A stretch of DNA of 64,000 nt from Melioribacteraceae bacterium. GTDB taxonomy: Bacteria > Bacteroidota > Ignavibacteria > Ignavibacteriales > Melioribacteraceae. The notes below the pieces were generated by a model. It did not search any database and was not told the DNA's origin. It saw only the letters and a program-made list of their open reading frames with translations. Both the position numbers and the translations under genes were made by a program. Positions 29,142 through 37,648 of the stretch are shown here, piece by piece. Positions within the stretch are counted from its first letter, which is position 1. Every line of letters starts with the position of its first letter. The stretch spans positions 99,711 to 163,710 of the forward strand of contig JAIPBD010000009.1 of assembly GCA_021739765.1 (NCBI GenBank), given 5' to 3'.

Positions 29142-29725
29142 AAAAATTAACTTATTTAATTATTCTAATAATTATATCACAAGGATTACTTTTTGCACAG
29201 AAACGAGGGAAAAAAGTTGAGCTTAATCTGGAAGCTGGACCATACTATATTAAGAGTGTTGCGAGTGGCAGAATTCTCGATATTCCGGGATACGCTTCTA
29301 ATGCCCATAAGAAAAACGGCTCTAATGTCCAACTCTGGGAGCTTGATGACGGTGCCGATAGAAAAGTAAAATTTATTCCAACGGAAAATGGATATTACTC
29401 AATTCGTTTTCAGCATGCAAAAATGAATCTCGATGTTCATGGTTGCTACGACAGCAAGTGGTTCTGCTGGACTTATAAAAGAGATAAAGGTGCGAATGTA
29501 CAGATTTGGAAGGCTGGCAATTCGAAACCTCAGCAATGGAAAGTAGAGCAAGTCAATCCTGGTCAGTTCAGAATTCAAAACAGATACTCAGGGAAATATC
29601 TTGATGCCGATGCAAACAATATCAATAAAAATGGATGCAACGTTCTGCAGTGGACTTGGAACGGAAGGGATAACCAGCTTTGGGAAATAGTTGATGTTGA
29701 AAGCGGACAGAAATATCAAGAGTAA
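29138..29725 (+). CDS. Secreted ricin-type beta-trefoil lectin-like protein
   Basis: The start at 29138 overlaps the preceding stop as ATGA. The 195-residue product has a signal peptide ending 'LLFAQ' and one ricin B-like domain (RicinB_lectin_2 type). It shows repeated units 'YYIKSVASGRILDIPG', 'GSNVQLWEL', 'GANVQIWKAG', 'PQQWKVEQVNPGQFRIQNRYSGKYLDAD', 'NVLQWTWNGRDNQLWEI', that is three lobes with the Q-x-W signature. It probably binds sugar or a protein partner outside the cell. Related trefoil domains appear in four further proteins downstream. Confidence 0.82.
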   Translation: MKKLTYLIILIIISQGLLFAQKRGKKVELNLEAGPYYIKSVASGRILDIPGYASNAHKKNGSNVQLWELDDGADRKVKFIPTENGYYSIRFQHAKMNLDVHGCYDSKWFCWTYKRDKGANVQIWKAGNSKPQQWKVEQVNPGQFRIQNRYSGKYLDADANNINKNGCNVLQWTWNGRDNQLWEIVDVESGQKYQE

Positions 29726-29814
29726 GTGATTTTAACAAAATTTGGGTTTCGTGAAAAATTTAAAAAACAACCAAATCAGTATGGTTTATCAATAATCAAA
29801 TGGAAATAAGTTAT

Positions 29815-30435
29815 ATGAAGAATTTAATAATTTTATTTGGAATAATTTTAGTTACTGCTTTTTCCGGTTGTTCAAAAGAACCGGCAAGCAATGTAAAAGA
29901 TGCTTTAGAAAATGAGATTAAGCCCCCAAACGAATTCATATTCGCGGATGATTTATTAGCTCTTGATAGTCATTCTCAGTTAGAGAAAATTTTCGGAATG
30001 GAGAATCTCTCAATAAGTGAAGAATGGTTTGAAGAAGGAACAGTTAAGAAGTCTCAATCTAAAATCTATCCTAACACAAAAAATGAGATATCGATCACTT
30101 GGAAGGAAAACGAGAAAGATATTAAATCAATTTCCTTCAGCTCAATAGACTCAAAATGGAAGCTGAAGAATGGATTATTTGTGGGAATGTCTTTAGAGGA
30201 TTTGGAAAAAATAAATGATAAATCAATCTCTTTTTATGGTTTTGGCTGGGATCAGGGAGGATTAATTGATTTCAATGAAGGAGTGCTCGCAAGTCAACGA
30301 TTACAAGTATATCTCTCCTTTCCCGAAGACGGGTGGGAAAATCTTATGGGAGATCGAAAATTTCAAGCCAACTCGAAAAAGGCGGAATCTGCCGAGTTGA
30401 GAATTGGGGAAATAAAATTGTTCCCAACTGAATAA
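29815..30435 (+). CDS. Hypothetical lipoprotein
   Basis: This 206-residue protein has a lipoprotein signal ending 'TAFSGC' and then 'SKEPASN'. The mature part has alternating short strands and helices ('FIFADDLLALDSHSQLEKIFG', 'ISITWKENEKDIKSISFSS', 'GLFVGMSLEDLEKIND'). The last pattern resembles small periplasmic domains that compute on 'GMSLEDL.K.NG' loops, but I cannot name one. It lies between the lectin-like genes and is probably co-transcribed with them. Confidence 0.65.
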   Translation: MKNLIILFGIILVTAFSGCSKEPASNVKDALENEIKPPNEFIFADDLLALDSHSQLEKIFGMENLSISEEWFEEGTVKKSQSKIYPNTKNEISITWKENEKDIKSISFSSIDSKWKLKNGLFVGMSLEDLEKINDKSISFYGFGWDQGGLIDFNEGVLASQRLQVYLSFPEDGWENLMGDRKFQANSKKAESAELRIGEIKLFPTE

Positions 30436-30536
30436 AATTAAAATTCGGGATTTTGATCTTAATTGAATTCCACTACCCGAACTATAACTATGAGCAGTAC
30501 GAAAAAAGAATAAAAATTTAGTTGAGAGGGAAAACA

Positions 30537-33500
30537 ATGAAACAAATTGTAAAAATTATTCTTGTCGCTGTAGCATTATCATCAATACTGAATGCGCAGA
30601 ATGACAATGACTTAATTCCGAAAGACAAAGTATTTTATATTCAATCGGCAATTAATTACGGGAAAGATAACAAAGGATTCTGGGATCTTCCCGGTGAAAA
30701 AGATTTTGCCCTTAATCAGCAGTTCAAGGTTTGGGAATATAACATACCAGAGAAGAAAAACTATTTCCAATTTAGTACTGATGTTGATGGTGATAGGAAA
30801 ATTAAATTTTTCACTGCAAAGAATAGCGAATATATTGAAATGAGACTTGCTGGGGTTAATGCGTTTGTTGAGGTGTACAAAGGAGATGATAAGAATGGAA
30901 CAAATATTGTCATAAATGAAAAGAACAATAATTCATCTCAGAATTTCAGATTCGTTTATGTGAACGAGGGGGGATTCAAAATCTATAACGAAAATAGTAA
31001 AATTTTACAGTTGGAAGATCAAAACTCGAATAACGGCAGCAAGATTGTCCTCGGGGATGATAACGACGGCACCCATACTGAATGGGTTCTAATTTCGGAT
31101 GAAACAAGAAAACCTCTATCTTTTCCAAACAAACCGAAAATTGAAAGCAGACAGGAAGGCTGGGCGGATATGAGCGGAATCGGCCGTTTTATTGTTCAGT
31201 CTGTTAATAACTACGGTAAAAACCGGGGCGGGTGCTGGGATATTTCAGGCAACGACGACCCCAAAAAAGGGGACAATATTCAGGTTTGGGATTTAAGCGG
31301 AGTTGCTCCGGACCGTGTGTACTCGTTGGAAGAAGCTCAAAATAAAGCTTATTATAACATAATTGTCGGACCTTCTCTCGGCAGTGATGTTGTTGTTGAT
31401 CTTCATGGAAATAAATATAGAAACGGTTCTAATATTGGAACCTGGGAGCCGGGCAATTCTCCTGCCCAAAATTTCTACTTTAAACATCTAGGTGGTGGAA
31501 AATTCAAAATATATAATCAAAATAATAAAATTTTATCTCTCGATAACAGCTCATCCAAGAATGGCAGTAACGTTCAAATCTGGCAGGATCATGATGCGGA
31601 GGGAACCGGATGGTACCTTTTAGATTCGGAAACATTAAATCCATTTATTCCTTATCCGGTTCCATCAGACCTAAGCAAAATAAAAAGCGGAAATATGCCG
31701 GGAGAAGAATCGAAAAAACTGGCTGCCAGTATTGATAAAACCTATAAAGAAGTAATTAAGACTGAAAGCAGATTAGAAGCATTGAATAAGAAAGCTGACA
31801 AAGCGAGAAAGGTTTTGCAAAAAACGAAAACCGCTTCAACAGAAATTAATGGTTTGAATACAAAGGTCGCGCGAGCATACGATGTTATCGCTGCGTTTCA
31901 GAGACTGCCGATAATCGGTACACCGGCAACTGTTTTGGCAACTACTCTTACACAAGTTAAAGGCAAATTAGACAAAACAAATACGACGGTAAAAAATCTG
32001 GAAAAATCTATGCTTGGGCCGACCTTAAATGGTGTTTACAACGCGAATGAGGCTATGTATTCGTTTGAAAGAAATTTAGTGGTTGTAAGCAAAGACATAA
32101 TGACTGCAAAAGTGAACTACAGCAGTGCTGCAGCGTGTATTATAAACAGCGGGGACCAGAATGTAACTACAGTTTTTGAAGATAAATCTCGTGAAGCAAA
32201 TGCCCAGTTGACAACAGTTAATAATTCACTTGTTGAAATAAATAAAAACATTGATGAATTGGAGAAACTGTTCAGTTCTGTTTCAAATCTTGATGGCAAA
32301 CTTAAACCGGTTGAAAAAGCAATTCACGAAATCGAAAAAGCTTTTAAAGCAGCCGATAAAGTAGCAAATGAGATTAATAAAGTTCTCGATAAGAGGCTCA
32401 AGAAAAAAGTTCTCGGTGTAGGTGTTGATATCTCATTAAAAGATGCTCTGAATGTTGGGAAGAAATACACAAAAAAAGTTACTGAAAAAATAAATGATTG
32501 GGTTGGTGCAGCTCTGAAACCTGTTCTTAAAAAACTGAACATTAAAATCCCGGATATAAATATTGACGGATTAAAAAATGAACTTGATAAATTAAACATG
32601 GTTTCCAACGAGCTTGAAAAACAGAAGAAAGAAATATCTGAAAAAATAACTAATGTAAAAGATCTCCGTGAAAAACTAAATAATAGTCTGGATGGCTGCT
32701 TATCTGTTCCACCGTGTGAAAGCAATGGTGAAGTTGACTTAAATGAAATTTATGCAGAGAAGAAAACTGAATCAGTTTCCCAGATTGGTAAAGTTTATAA
32801 TCCCGTTTTTACCGAAACTACTTATGATTTCATTTTCAATATCGAAACGAAAAAACCATTGGAATTAATTAGAAAGGGTGATGTAAAAACCGGATCGGGC
32901 TACAATGGATCTGAGGAGCAGAAGTTCCAAATTTCACACCAAAAAGATGGATATTACAATCTATTTAATACATCGTCCATGAATGTTGTGACAGTTGAGG
33001 ACGGAAGCTTCAATGAAGGCGCAAATGTTGTTCCTGCTGCCTGGTCAAGTTCTGATAATCAGTTATTCGCGATTGTTAGAGATACGACGAAATACAGATA
33101 TGCCGCCTTTTTAATAGCAAGACATAGCGGAATGGCACTGGCAGTAAATGAGAAAGGAAGTGTTGTTCAGAAAACCTTCAATCCTGATGATAAATCTCAG
33201 ATTTGGGCGTTCTCAAAGAAGATGGCATGGAAGAACGACAAGGGATATTTAGGCATTGAAAACAGCAATGGAGCAATTTCCACAACTAAAGTCGGCTGGA
33301 ATTACATTATTCACCCGACTTTGAAAAACGCATATTACATTATGAACGCAAAGACATACAATATTTTTCAAACTGAAGAAAAGTACGATGAAAATAATTT
33401 GCTGGCGTCATATAATCTGATTGAAGCACCCTACAAAAAGGGGACGGGTACATCCATGCTCTTTTATATGAACTACAGCGATGATTCAAGAAAGAAAGTG

Positions 33501-33626
33501 AATTTAATTGAAGTATTTACAAGATATGTAATCGACTGCGATGCAGCAAGTAATTTAATTTTAAATCCGAAGGAGAAAGCGTCAACCTCTTCAGCTTGGG
33601 AAATGGTTGAGGCGCCACTTGATTAG
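30537..33626 (+). CDS. Large secreted trefoil-trefoil-helical rod-trefoil protein
   Basis: The ATG at 30537 follows GAGAGGGAAA and gives a 1029-residue protein with a signal peptide ending 'SILNAQ'. Domains in order: ricin-type trefoil 1 (about 28-187, Asn-Gly-rich lobes such as 'NGSKIVLGDDNDGTHTEWVL'), trefoil 2 (about 212-365, 'NGSNVQIWQDHDAEGTGWYLL'), a long helical region (about 388-720) with heptad-like Lys/Glu pattern and the motif 'KPVLKKLNIKIPDI' (661-674), then a C-terminal trefoil-like region (about 755-1029, 'RYAAFLIARHSGMALAV', 'KSQIWAF'). A less polar segment 'IAAFQRLPIIGTPATVLATTL' (451-471) lies inside the helical part. The three genes at 33848-37179 carry the same modules separately. 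Function unknown. Confidence 0.75.
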   Translation: MKQIVKIILVAVALSSILNAQNDNDLIPKDKVFYIQSAINYGKDNKGFWDLPGEKDFALNQQFKVWEYNIPEKKNYFQFSTDVDGDRKIKFFTAKNSEYIEMRLAGVNAFVEVYKGDDKNGTNIVINEKNNNSSQNFRFVYVNEGGFKIYNENSKILQLEDQNSNNGSKIVLGDDNDGTHTEWVLISDETRKPLSFPNKPKIESRQEGWADMSGIGRFIVQSVNNYGKNRGGCWDISGNDDPKKGDNIQVWDLSGVAPDRVYSLEEAQNKAYYNIIVGPSLGSDVVVDLHGNKYRNGSNIGTWEPGNSPAQNFYFKHLGGGKFKIYNQNNKILSLDNSSSKNGSNVQIWQDHDAEGTGWYLLDSETLNPFIPYPVPSDLSKIKSGNMPGEESKKLAASIDKTYKEVIKTESRLEALNKKADKARKVLQKTKTASTEINGLNTKVARAYDVIAAFQRLPIIGTPATVLATTLTQVKGKLDKTNTTVKNLEKSMLGPTLNGVYNANEAMYSFERNLVVVSKDIMTAKVNYSSAAACIINSGDQNVTTVFEDKSREANAQLTTVNNSLVEINKNIDELEKLFSSVSNLDGKLKPVEKAIHEIEKAFKAADKVANEINKVLDKRLKKKVLGVGVDISLKDALNVGKKYTKKVTEKINDWVGAALKPVLKKLNIKIPDINIDGLKNELDKLNMVSNELEKQKKEISEKITNVKDLREKLNNSLDGCLSVPPCESNGEVDLNEIYAEKKTESVSQIGKVYNPVFTETTYDFIFNIETKKPLELIRKGDVKTGSGYNGSEEQKFQISHQKDGYYNLFNTSSMNVVTVEDGSFNEGANVVPAAWSSSDNQLFAIVRDTTKYRYAAFLIARHSGMALAVNEKGSVVQKTFNPDDKSQIWAFSKKMAWKNDKGYLGIENSNGAISTTKVGWNYIIHPTLKNAYYIMNAKTYNIFQTEEKYDENNLLASYNLIEAPYKKGTGTSMLFYMNYSDDSRKKVNLIEVFTRYVIDCDAASNLILNPKEKASTSSAWEMVEAPLD

Positions 33627-33847
33627 AAATAATCGAAAAATAGGTTGTTCCAAAATTCATTTTTCATTGAATGAACCCGTCTGCTTAAAGATTTCAGCCT
33701 GGGCAGGCGGAGTCGGTAAATTGTGGGGTAATCCAGTTTGGAATTCGTCGTAAAACACTCACGCCTGAAGATTTATTAGTATTTAAAATAAAATCATAGG
33801 TTTTCAATTCCACTTAAATTGAGTGTAAGAACATAAACGGAGTATCA

Positions 33848-34435
33848 ATGTCACAATTAAACAAATTATTATTAAAAATGACTTTACTAAGCTTGTTTTT
33901 TCTTTCGACTATTTACGCGCAGAGTAAGCTCGAAAAAGGTCTTTACGTTATTAGCAATATCGGCTTAATGAACAACAGTGCAGCGGATGCAAAGAAATAT
34001 CTAAATTTATCAAGCAAGATTAATTCTGCTGATGAAATTAAAAAGAAAAGTGTCCAGATAGTAATGGGCAAGGAATATTTGGACGCAACCGGACAACTGT
34101 ATCTGATTCCTGAAGGTGACGCATATCAGATTAAGGCTGTTTTCAACGATAAAAGCTGGGGAGTGCTTACGATCGAGGATACCTTCAAAAAAGAAGGTGC
34201 GAAATTGTTTGTGGAATATGATGAGATAAAAGCGGAAAATCAGATTATCCACAGGCAGAGATTCAGACTGGAGAAAACGAAGAGAGATTACTACCACATC
34301 CGTACACTTGACGGCAGATATCTGAAAATTGATAAGAATGCTGCCGTATTAACCTCTGAAACTCCCAACCCTAAGACCAACAATTTCTATGAATTTAGTG
34401 AATGGTTTATTGCTAAACCGAGGAATAGATTTTAA
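33848..34435 (+). CDS. Secreted ricin-type trefoil-like protein
   Basis: This 195-residue protein has a signal peptide ending 'LSTIYAQ'. The mature part looks like a single trefoil domain related to those of the larger neighbours: 'KGLYVISNIGLMNNS', 'YLIPEGDAYQIKAVFNDKSWGVLTIEDTFKKEGA' and 'HIRTLDGRYLKIDKNAAVLT'. The unit 'EDTFKKEGAKLFVEYDEI...RQRFRLEK' closely parallels 'EETFNKNGANFQIEKRVDL...RQRFSLIY' of the next gene. That points to local duplication of trefoil modules. Q-x-W motifs are poorly kept, so sugar binding is uncertain. Confidence 0.68.
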   Translation: MSQLNKLLLKMTLLSLFFLSTIYAQSKLEKGLYVISNIGLMNNSAADAKKYLNLSSKINSADEIKKKSVQIVMGKEYLDATGQLYLIPEGDAYQIKAVFNDKSWGVLTIEDTFKKEGAKLFVEYDEIKAENQIIHRQRFRLEKTKRDYYHIRTLDGRYLKIDKNAAVLTSETPNPKTNNFYEFSEWFIAKPRNRF

Positions 34436-34473
34436 TTATTTATGAAATTTTCGAAAATTAATAGGACTTTATA

Positions 34474-36135
34474 ATGAAGCAAATTTTAGCTGTAATTCTT
34501 TTTTGTCTGTTATTGGCACACGTCCATTCTTATGGGCAAATAGCGCCTACGGGCAAATGGCTTTGGATTCAGAGCGCTGCTGAGGTTGGAGAATCGGAAC
34601 TGGGATATTTTGACGTCCCCGGAAAAATTGCGGGAATTGGAGCAAACGAAATACACAATGTTACTGTATATGAAATTGACGGTGGAACAGACCGCCAGTA
34701 TCAGGTAATTCATGTAAAAGATGATAAATATCAGATCTACGCCGGACATTCCGGTGAGACCCATGTTTTGAAAATGGAGGAGACGTTCAATAAAAACGGG
34801 GCCAATTTTCAAATTGAAAAAAGAGTTGACCTCGGAGATAAAGATATATTCAACAGACAGCGCTTTTCGCTTATTTATCAGGGGGCAGGCGCATGGAAAA
34901 TCTACAGCGATGATGGAAGGATTATCTGCCTGGATGGAAAATCTTCTAAAAACGGTACCAATGTTCATCTTTGGGAGGATCACAAAGGGCTCTGGACCGA
35001 ATGGGTTTTCATCGACCCTCAGTCAAAAAAAATTATCTACCCGGAGATTGCTAATAATCTAAATCATATTTCCGTCGGAGGAAAGATCAAGAATCCGGTC
35101 GCAAACGCCACAATTAAATCGATTGATGATACTCATCTTCAACTTTACAACGCTGAAAGAGAGCTTTTTAAATATTTGCCGAAGATCAGTGAATCGAAGA
35201 AAATTATAGACCAAACAAGCCATTTCAGCAGTAAATTTGATAGACTGAACACCGAAGTGAGCAGGCTGGAAGAAGTACTAACAGCCTTCAACAGAATTCC
35301 GGTTATCGGTAAAGCTACTTTAGTTCTTTCAAAAGGTGTAGGCATGATTGCTTCCCCCGTTGGAAAAGTAAACATAGCCATAGCTAAAACCGATGAAGAA
35401 GTAGTTTCACCCGCGCACGGATCTGTGCATGCTGCCGATAATTCAATTGTCGACTATGAAAAAGAACTGGTTCAGTTGATGTACAAACTGGAAAAGATGA
35501 AAGAAATTTATATTACAGCCGCTCTTGCTGTTGAAGATGATAAAACCGCGCTGATCTCATTCAATCAGAATTCAGAGAAACTTAACGCGGTATTGAAAGC
35601 AGTTCCTAATGAGCTTGAACTGATTATAAATGAGCTTTCGAAAATCGACAATATGACAAAAGATCTTAAGAAGATTGAAAAAACTGCAAATGCGCTGGAT
35701 AAGGGAATTACTAAATTTGAAAAAGTATTTCATGAAATAGATAAGGTCGGAAAAGAAGTGGATAAGGTACTATCGGCCGAGTTCGACGCGAAAGTAGTAA
35801 AGTTGAGCTTGAAAAAAGCACTTACAGGAAGTGTTCTCCCAGATGAAGTAAAAGATAAATTCAAGAAATGGTCAGATGGTCTTATTAAGCCACTTATCAA
35901 AAAACTCAATATAAAAATTCCAGAAGTTCCCGGTGTAGATGAATTTAAGAACGAAATTAAAATTATTGAGAATAAGATTGCATCAGTGAAGCAAAGCAGC
36001 GTAAAACTTGAGGAAAGCAGAAGAACAATACCTGCTATTTCGGAAGGATTGGAAGCTCCTTTTCTCAGCTGCCTTCAGGCGGTTCCATACGATAAGATGG
36101 TAAAATTCAAATTAGTTGATAAAAGTGAATATTAA
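34474..36135 (+). CDS. Secreted trefoil plus helical-rod protein, paralogue of the N-terminal part of the 30537 product
   Basis: This 553-residue protein has a signal peptide ending 'HVHSYGQ'. A trefoil domain (about 27-186, 'GKWLWIQSAAEVG', 'NGTNVHLWEDHKGLWTEWVFI') is followed by a helical region (about 205-535). The helical part aligns with residues about 388-720 of the 30537 product: 'LTAFNRIPVIGKATLVLSKG' matches 'IAAFQRLPIIGTPATVLATT', and 'KPLIKKLNIKIPEV' matches 'KPVLKKLNIKIPDI'. It stops where the larger protein continues into its C-terminal trefoil. The next gene supplies that part. Confidence 0.72.
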   Translation: MKQILAVILFCLLLAHVHSYGQIAPTGKWLWIQSAAEVGESELGYFDVPGKIAGIGANEIHNVTVYEIDGGTDRQYQVIHVKDDKYQIYAGHSGETHVLKMEETFNKNGANFQIEKRVDLGDKDIFNRQRFSLIYQGAGAWKIYSDDGRIICLDGKSSKNGTNVHLWEDHKGLWTEWVFIDPQSKKIIYPEIANNLNHISVGGKIKNPVANATIKSIDDTHLQLYNAERELFKYLPKISESKKIIDQTSHFSSKFDRLNTEVSRLEEVLTAFNRIPVIGKATLVLSKGVGMIASPVGKVNIAIAKTDEEVVSPAHGSVHAADNSIVDYEKELVQLMYKLEKMKEIYITAALAVEDDKTALISFNQNSEKLNAVLKAVPNELELIINELSKIDNMTKDLKKIEKTANALDKGITKFEKVFHEIDKVGKEVDKVLSAEFDAKVVKLSLKKALTGSVLPDEVKDKFKKWSDGLIKPLIKKLNIKIPEVPGVDEFKNEIKIIENKIASVKQSSVKLEESRRTIPAISEGLEAPFLSCLQAVPYDKMVKFKLVDKSEY

Positions 36136-36159
36136 TAATTTTTGAAAATAGGTGATTAA

Positions 36160-37179
36160 ATGAAGCAATTAATTTTTCTGATATTCTTCGGATTATCAAT
36201 AATAGCTAACGCGCAGTTTACTGGCGGGACATTTTCGAACTTCTTTAATATTTCTACCGGGGCGCTGGTATATAATCCCGGTGGAGAAGCAGTTGAATCG
36301 CCCGGCTCCGAAGTGGCGGAGAAACTGGCACTTAAAGTTTTTAGGGGCTACGGGAGAGTTCCGCTTCCACCTCTTAATCCACATTTTAGATGTATGCCAT
36401 ATGAAAAAGCAATATCTGATTACATTTTTGAAGAGGATAAAGACCGGAATAAATGGACATTTGAACATATCTCGGATTCGCAATATGTAGTAGTGAACAA
36501 GAAGTTCAATGTTGCATTAACAGCCAAAGGGGAAACAGAAATTGTACCTGAGCCTTTCGAACAGGGCAATCAGAACCAGATCTTTATTATCTCTCGTGTA
36601 CTCAAGGATTTCCGGTACGCTCTCTACCTTAAAACTAAATCGGGTGAGACCGCTGTAACCAGCAATGCATCAGGCAGTCTGGTGTATCAGCGACCATTTG
36701 TTAAAGGGAACAGAAATCAAATGTGGGTAATGGCGAATAGATACAGCTTGACTAGTGCTGAAACAGGTAAGCTTTTAGCTCCGCCAGAAGTTGAAACCTT
36801 TAAGCCTGGTCTTGTATTGGAAGCAACGCAGAAATGGGCGGGCAAAGCCATAGCGGATTGGGATATAATCAACCATCCACTGGCCAAAGGATGGTGCTTT
36901 CTACAGCATGTGCAGTCGGGTTTATTTTTCGCTTACCCGAAATCGGAAGCTTCCACAACAACTGGCGCTTTAGGACTGAATGCCTATCTTATGGACTATA
37001 GAAACGATTATAACTTGGTATTCGTATTTTGGACGTCGCCAAAGTTCACGAAAGGCGCGCATATTATTGTCTATCCAACCGAGGAATGTATGTCTGTATC
37101 TGAAAAGGGAATAATCGGTGAGAAATATGACGGTCCAAACGCAACAAAATCACAGCTTTGGGTTTTTGAAGTCCGATAG
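36160..37179 (+). CDS. Secreted trefoil-like protein, paralogue of the C-terminal part of the 30537 product
   Basis: This 339-residue protein has a signal peptide ending 'SIIANAQ'. It aligns with residues about 755-1029 of the 30537 product, for example 'DFRYALYLKTKSGETAVTSN' against 'KYRYAAFLIARHSGMALAVN' and 'NRNQMWVMA' against 'DKSQIWAFS'. Tandem trefoil-like repeats ('NQNQIFII', 'NRNQMWVM', 'TKSQLWVF') are visible. It follows the 553-residue gene by 24 bases and precedes a strong terminator, so it is the last gene of the cluster. Confidence 0.72.
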   Translation: MKQLIFLIFFGLSIIANAQFTGGTFSNFFNISTGALVYNPGGEAVESPGSEVAEKLALKVFRGYGRVPLPPLNPHFRCMPYEKAISDYIFEEDKDRNKWTFEHISDSQYVVVNKKFNVALTAKGETEIVPEPFEQGNQNQIFIISRVLKDFRYALYLKTKSGETAVTSNASGSLVYQRPFVKGNRNQMWVMANRYSLTSAETGKLLAPPEVETFKPGLVLEATQKWAGKAIADWDIINHPLAKGWCFLQHVQSGLFFAYPKSEASTTTGALGLNAYLMDYRNDYNLVFVFWTSPKFTKGAHIIVYPTEECMSVSEKGIIGEKYDGPNATKSQLWVFEVR

Positions 37180-37207
37180 AGGTTTAGTAGCCGTGAAGTT
37201 TCAAAAA

Positions 37208-37238
37208 AAATCCCAACTTTTTCAAAAAGTTGGGATTT
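37208..37238 (+). terminator. Symmetric hairpin terminator after the trefoil cluster
   Basis: AAATCCCAACTTTTT and AAAAAGTTGGGATTT form a 15-base inverted repeat with a one-base centre. The arms end in A and T runs, so it could work in either direction. It lies 29 bases after the stop of the last trefoil gene. Confidence 0.75.
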
Positions 37239-37648
37239 AATATCAAGTTAGATTTCCATGCCTTTTTTTTGCCGGCCCCATTCTAAATTTAAGAGTAGAT
37301 GAAAGAACTCTTTGTAAATACGTCGAGAAATGTCGGTAAGATGTTGTTATTAAAGGGATTTGCTTGAACGCAGAAGGAATGACAGAGAGAGGTGAATTGA
37401 TTCTGTCCATCCAAATCATTAAAAAACAGACTAAAAACTGACTCAGAAGTTTAGAATTTAACAGTGACACGGGCACCGGCAAGTAGAAAGAAAAAATATA
37501 GTATATTCGCAAGAAAATGAGTACTCAATTATCGGTTTTGAGTTTACTTCCGATGGTTTGCATTTTCAGGTTAGAAGCAAGATTAAGTTCAGATATTAGC
37601 ATAAGAGATAAAAGTAAAATTGTGAAAATTTAGTAAGAAGAAAGTTAT
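37239..37648. other. Intergenic region with degenerate repeat
   Basis: I see no credible gene in these 410 bases. Bases about 37310-37410 share scattered identity with about 24940-25050 and less with about 33660-33740. The right end should hold the promoter of the beta-helix/propeller gene, but I cannot place it with confidence. Confidence 0.45.

Noticed and set aside
32324-32725. 133-codon minus-strand frame opposite the helical rod
   Set aside because: Lys/Glu-rich coiled-coil codons read backwards give Ser/Phe/Leu-rich open frames; it is a shadow.
37243-37512. 89-codon minus-strand frame after the trefoil cluster
   Set aside because: It overlaps the degenerate intergenic repeat, has no ribosome binding site and no recognisable domain.
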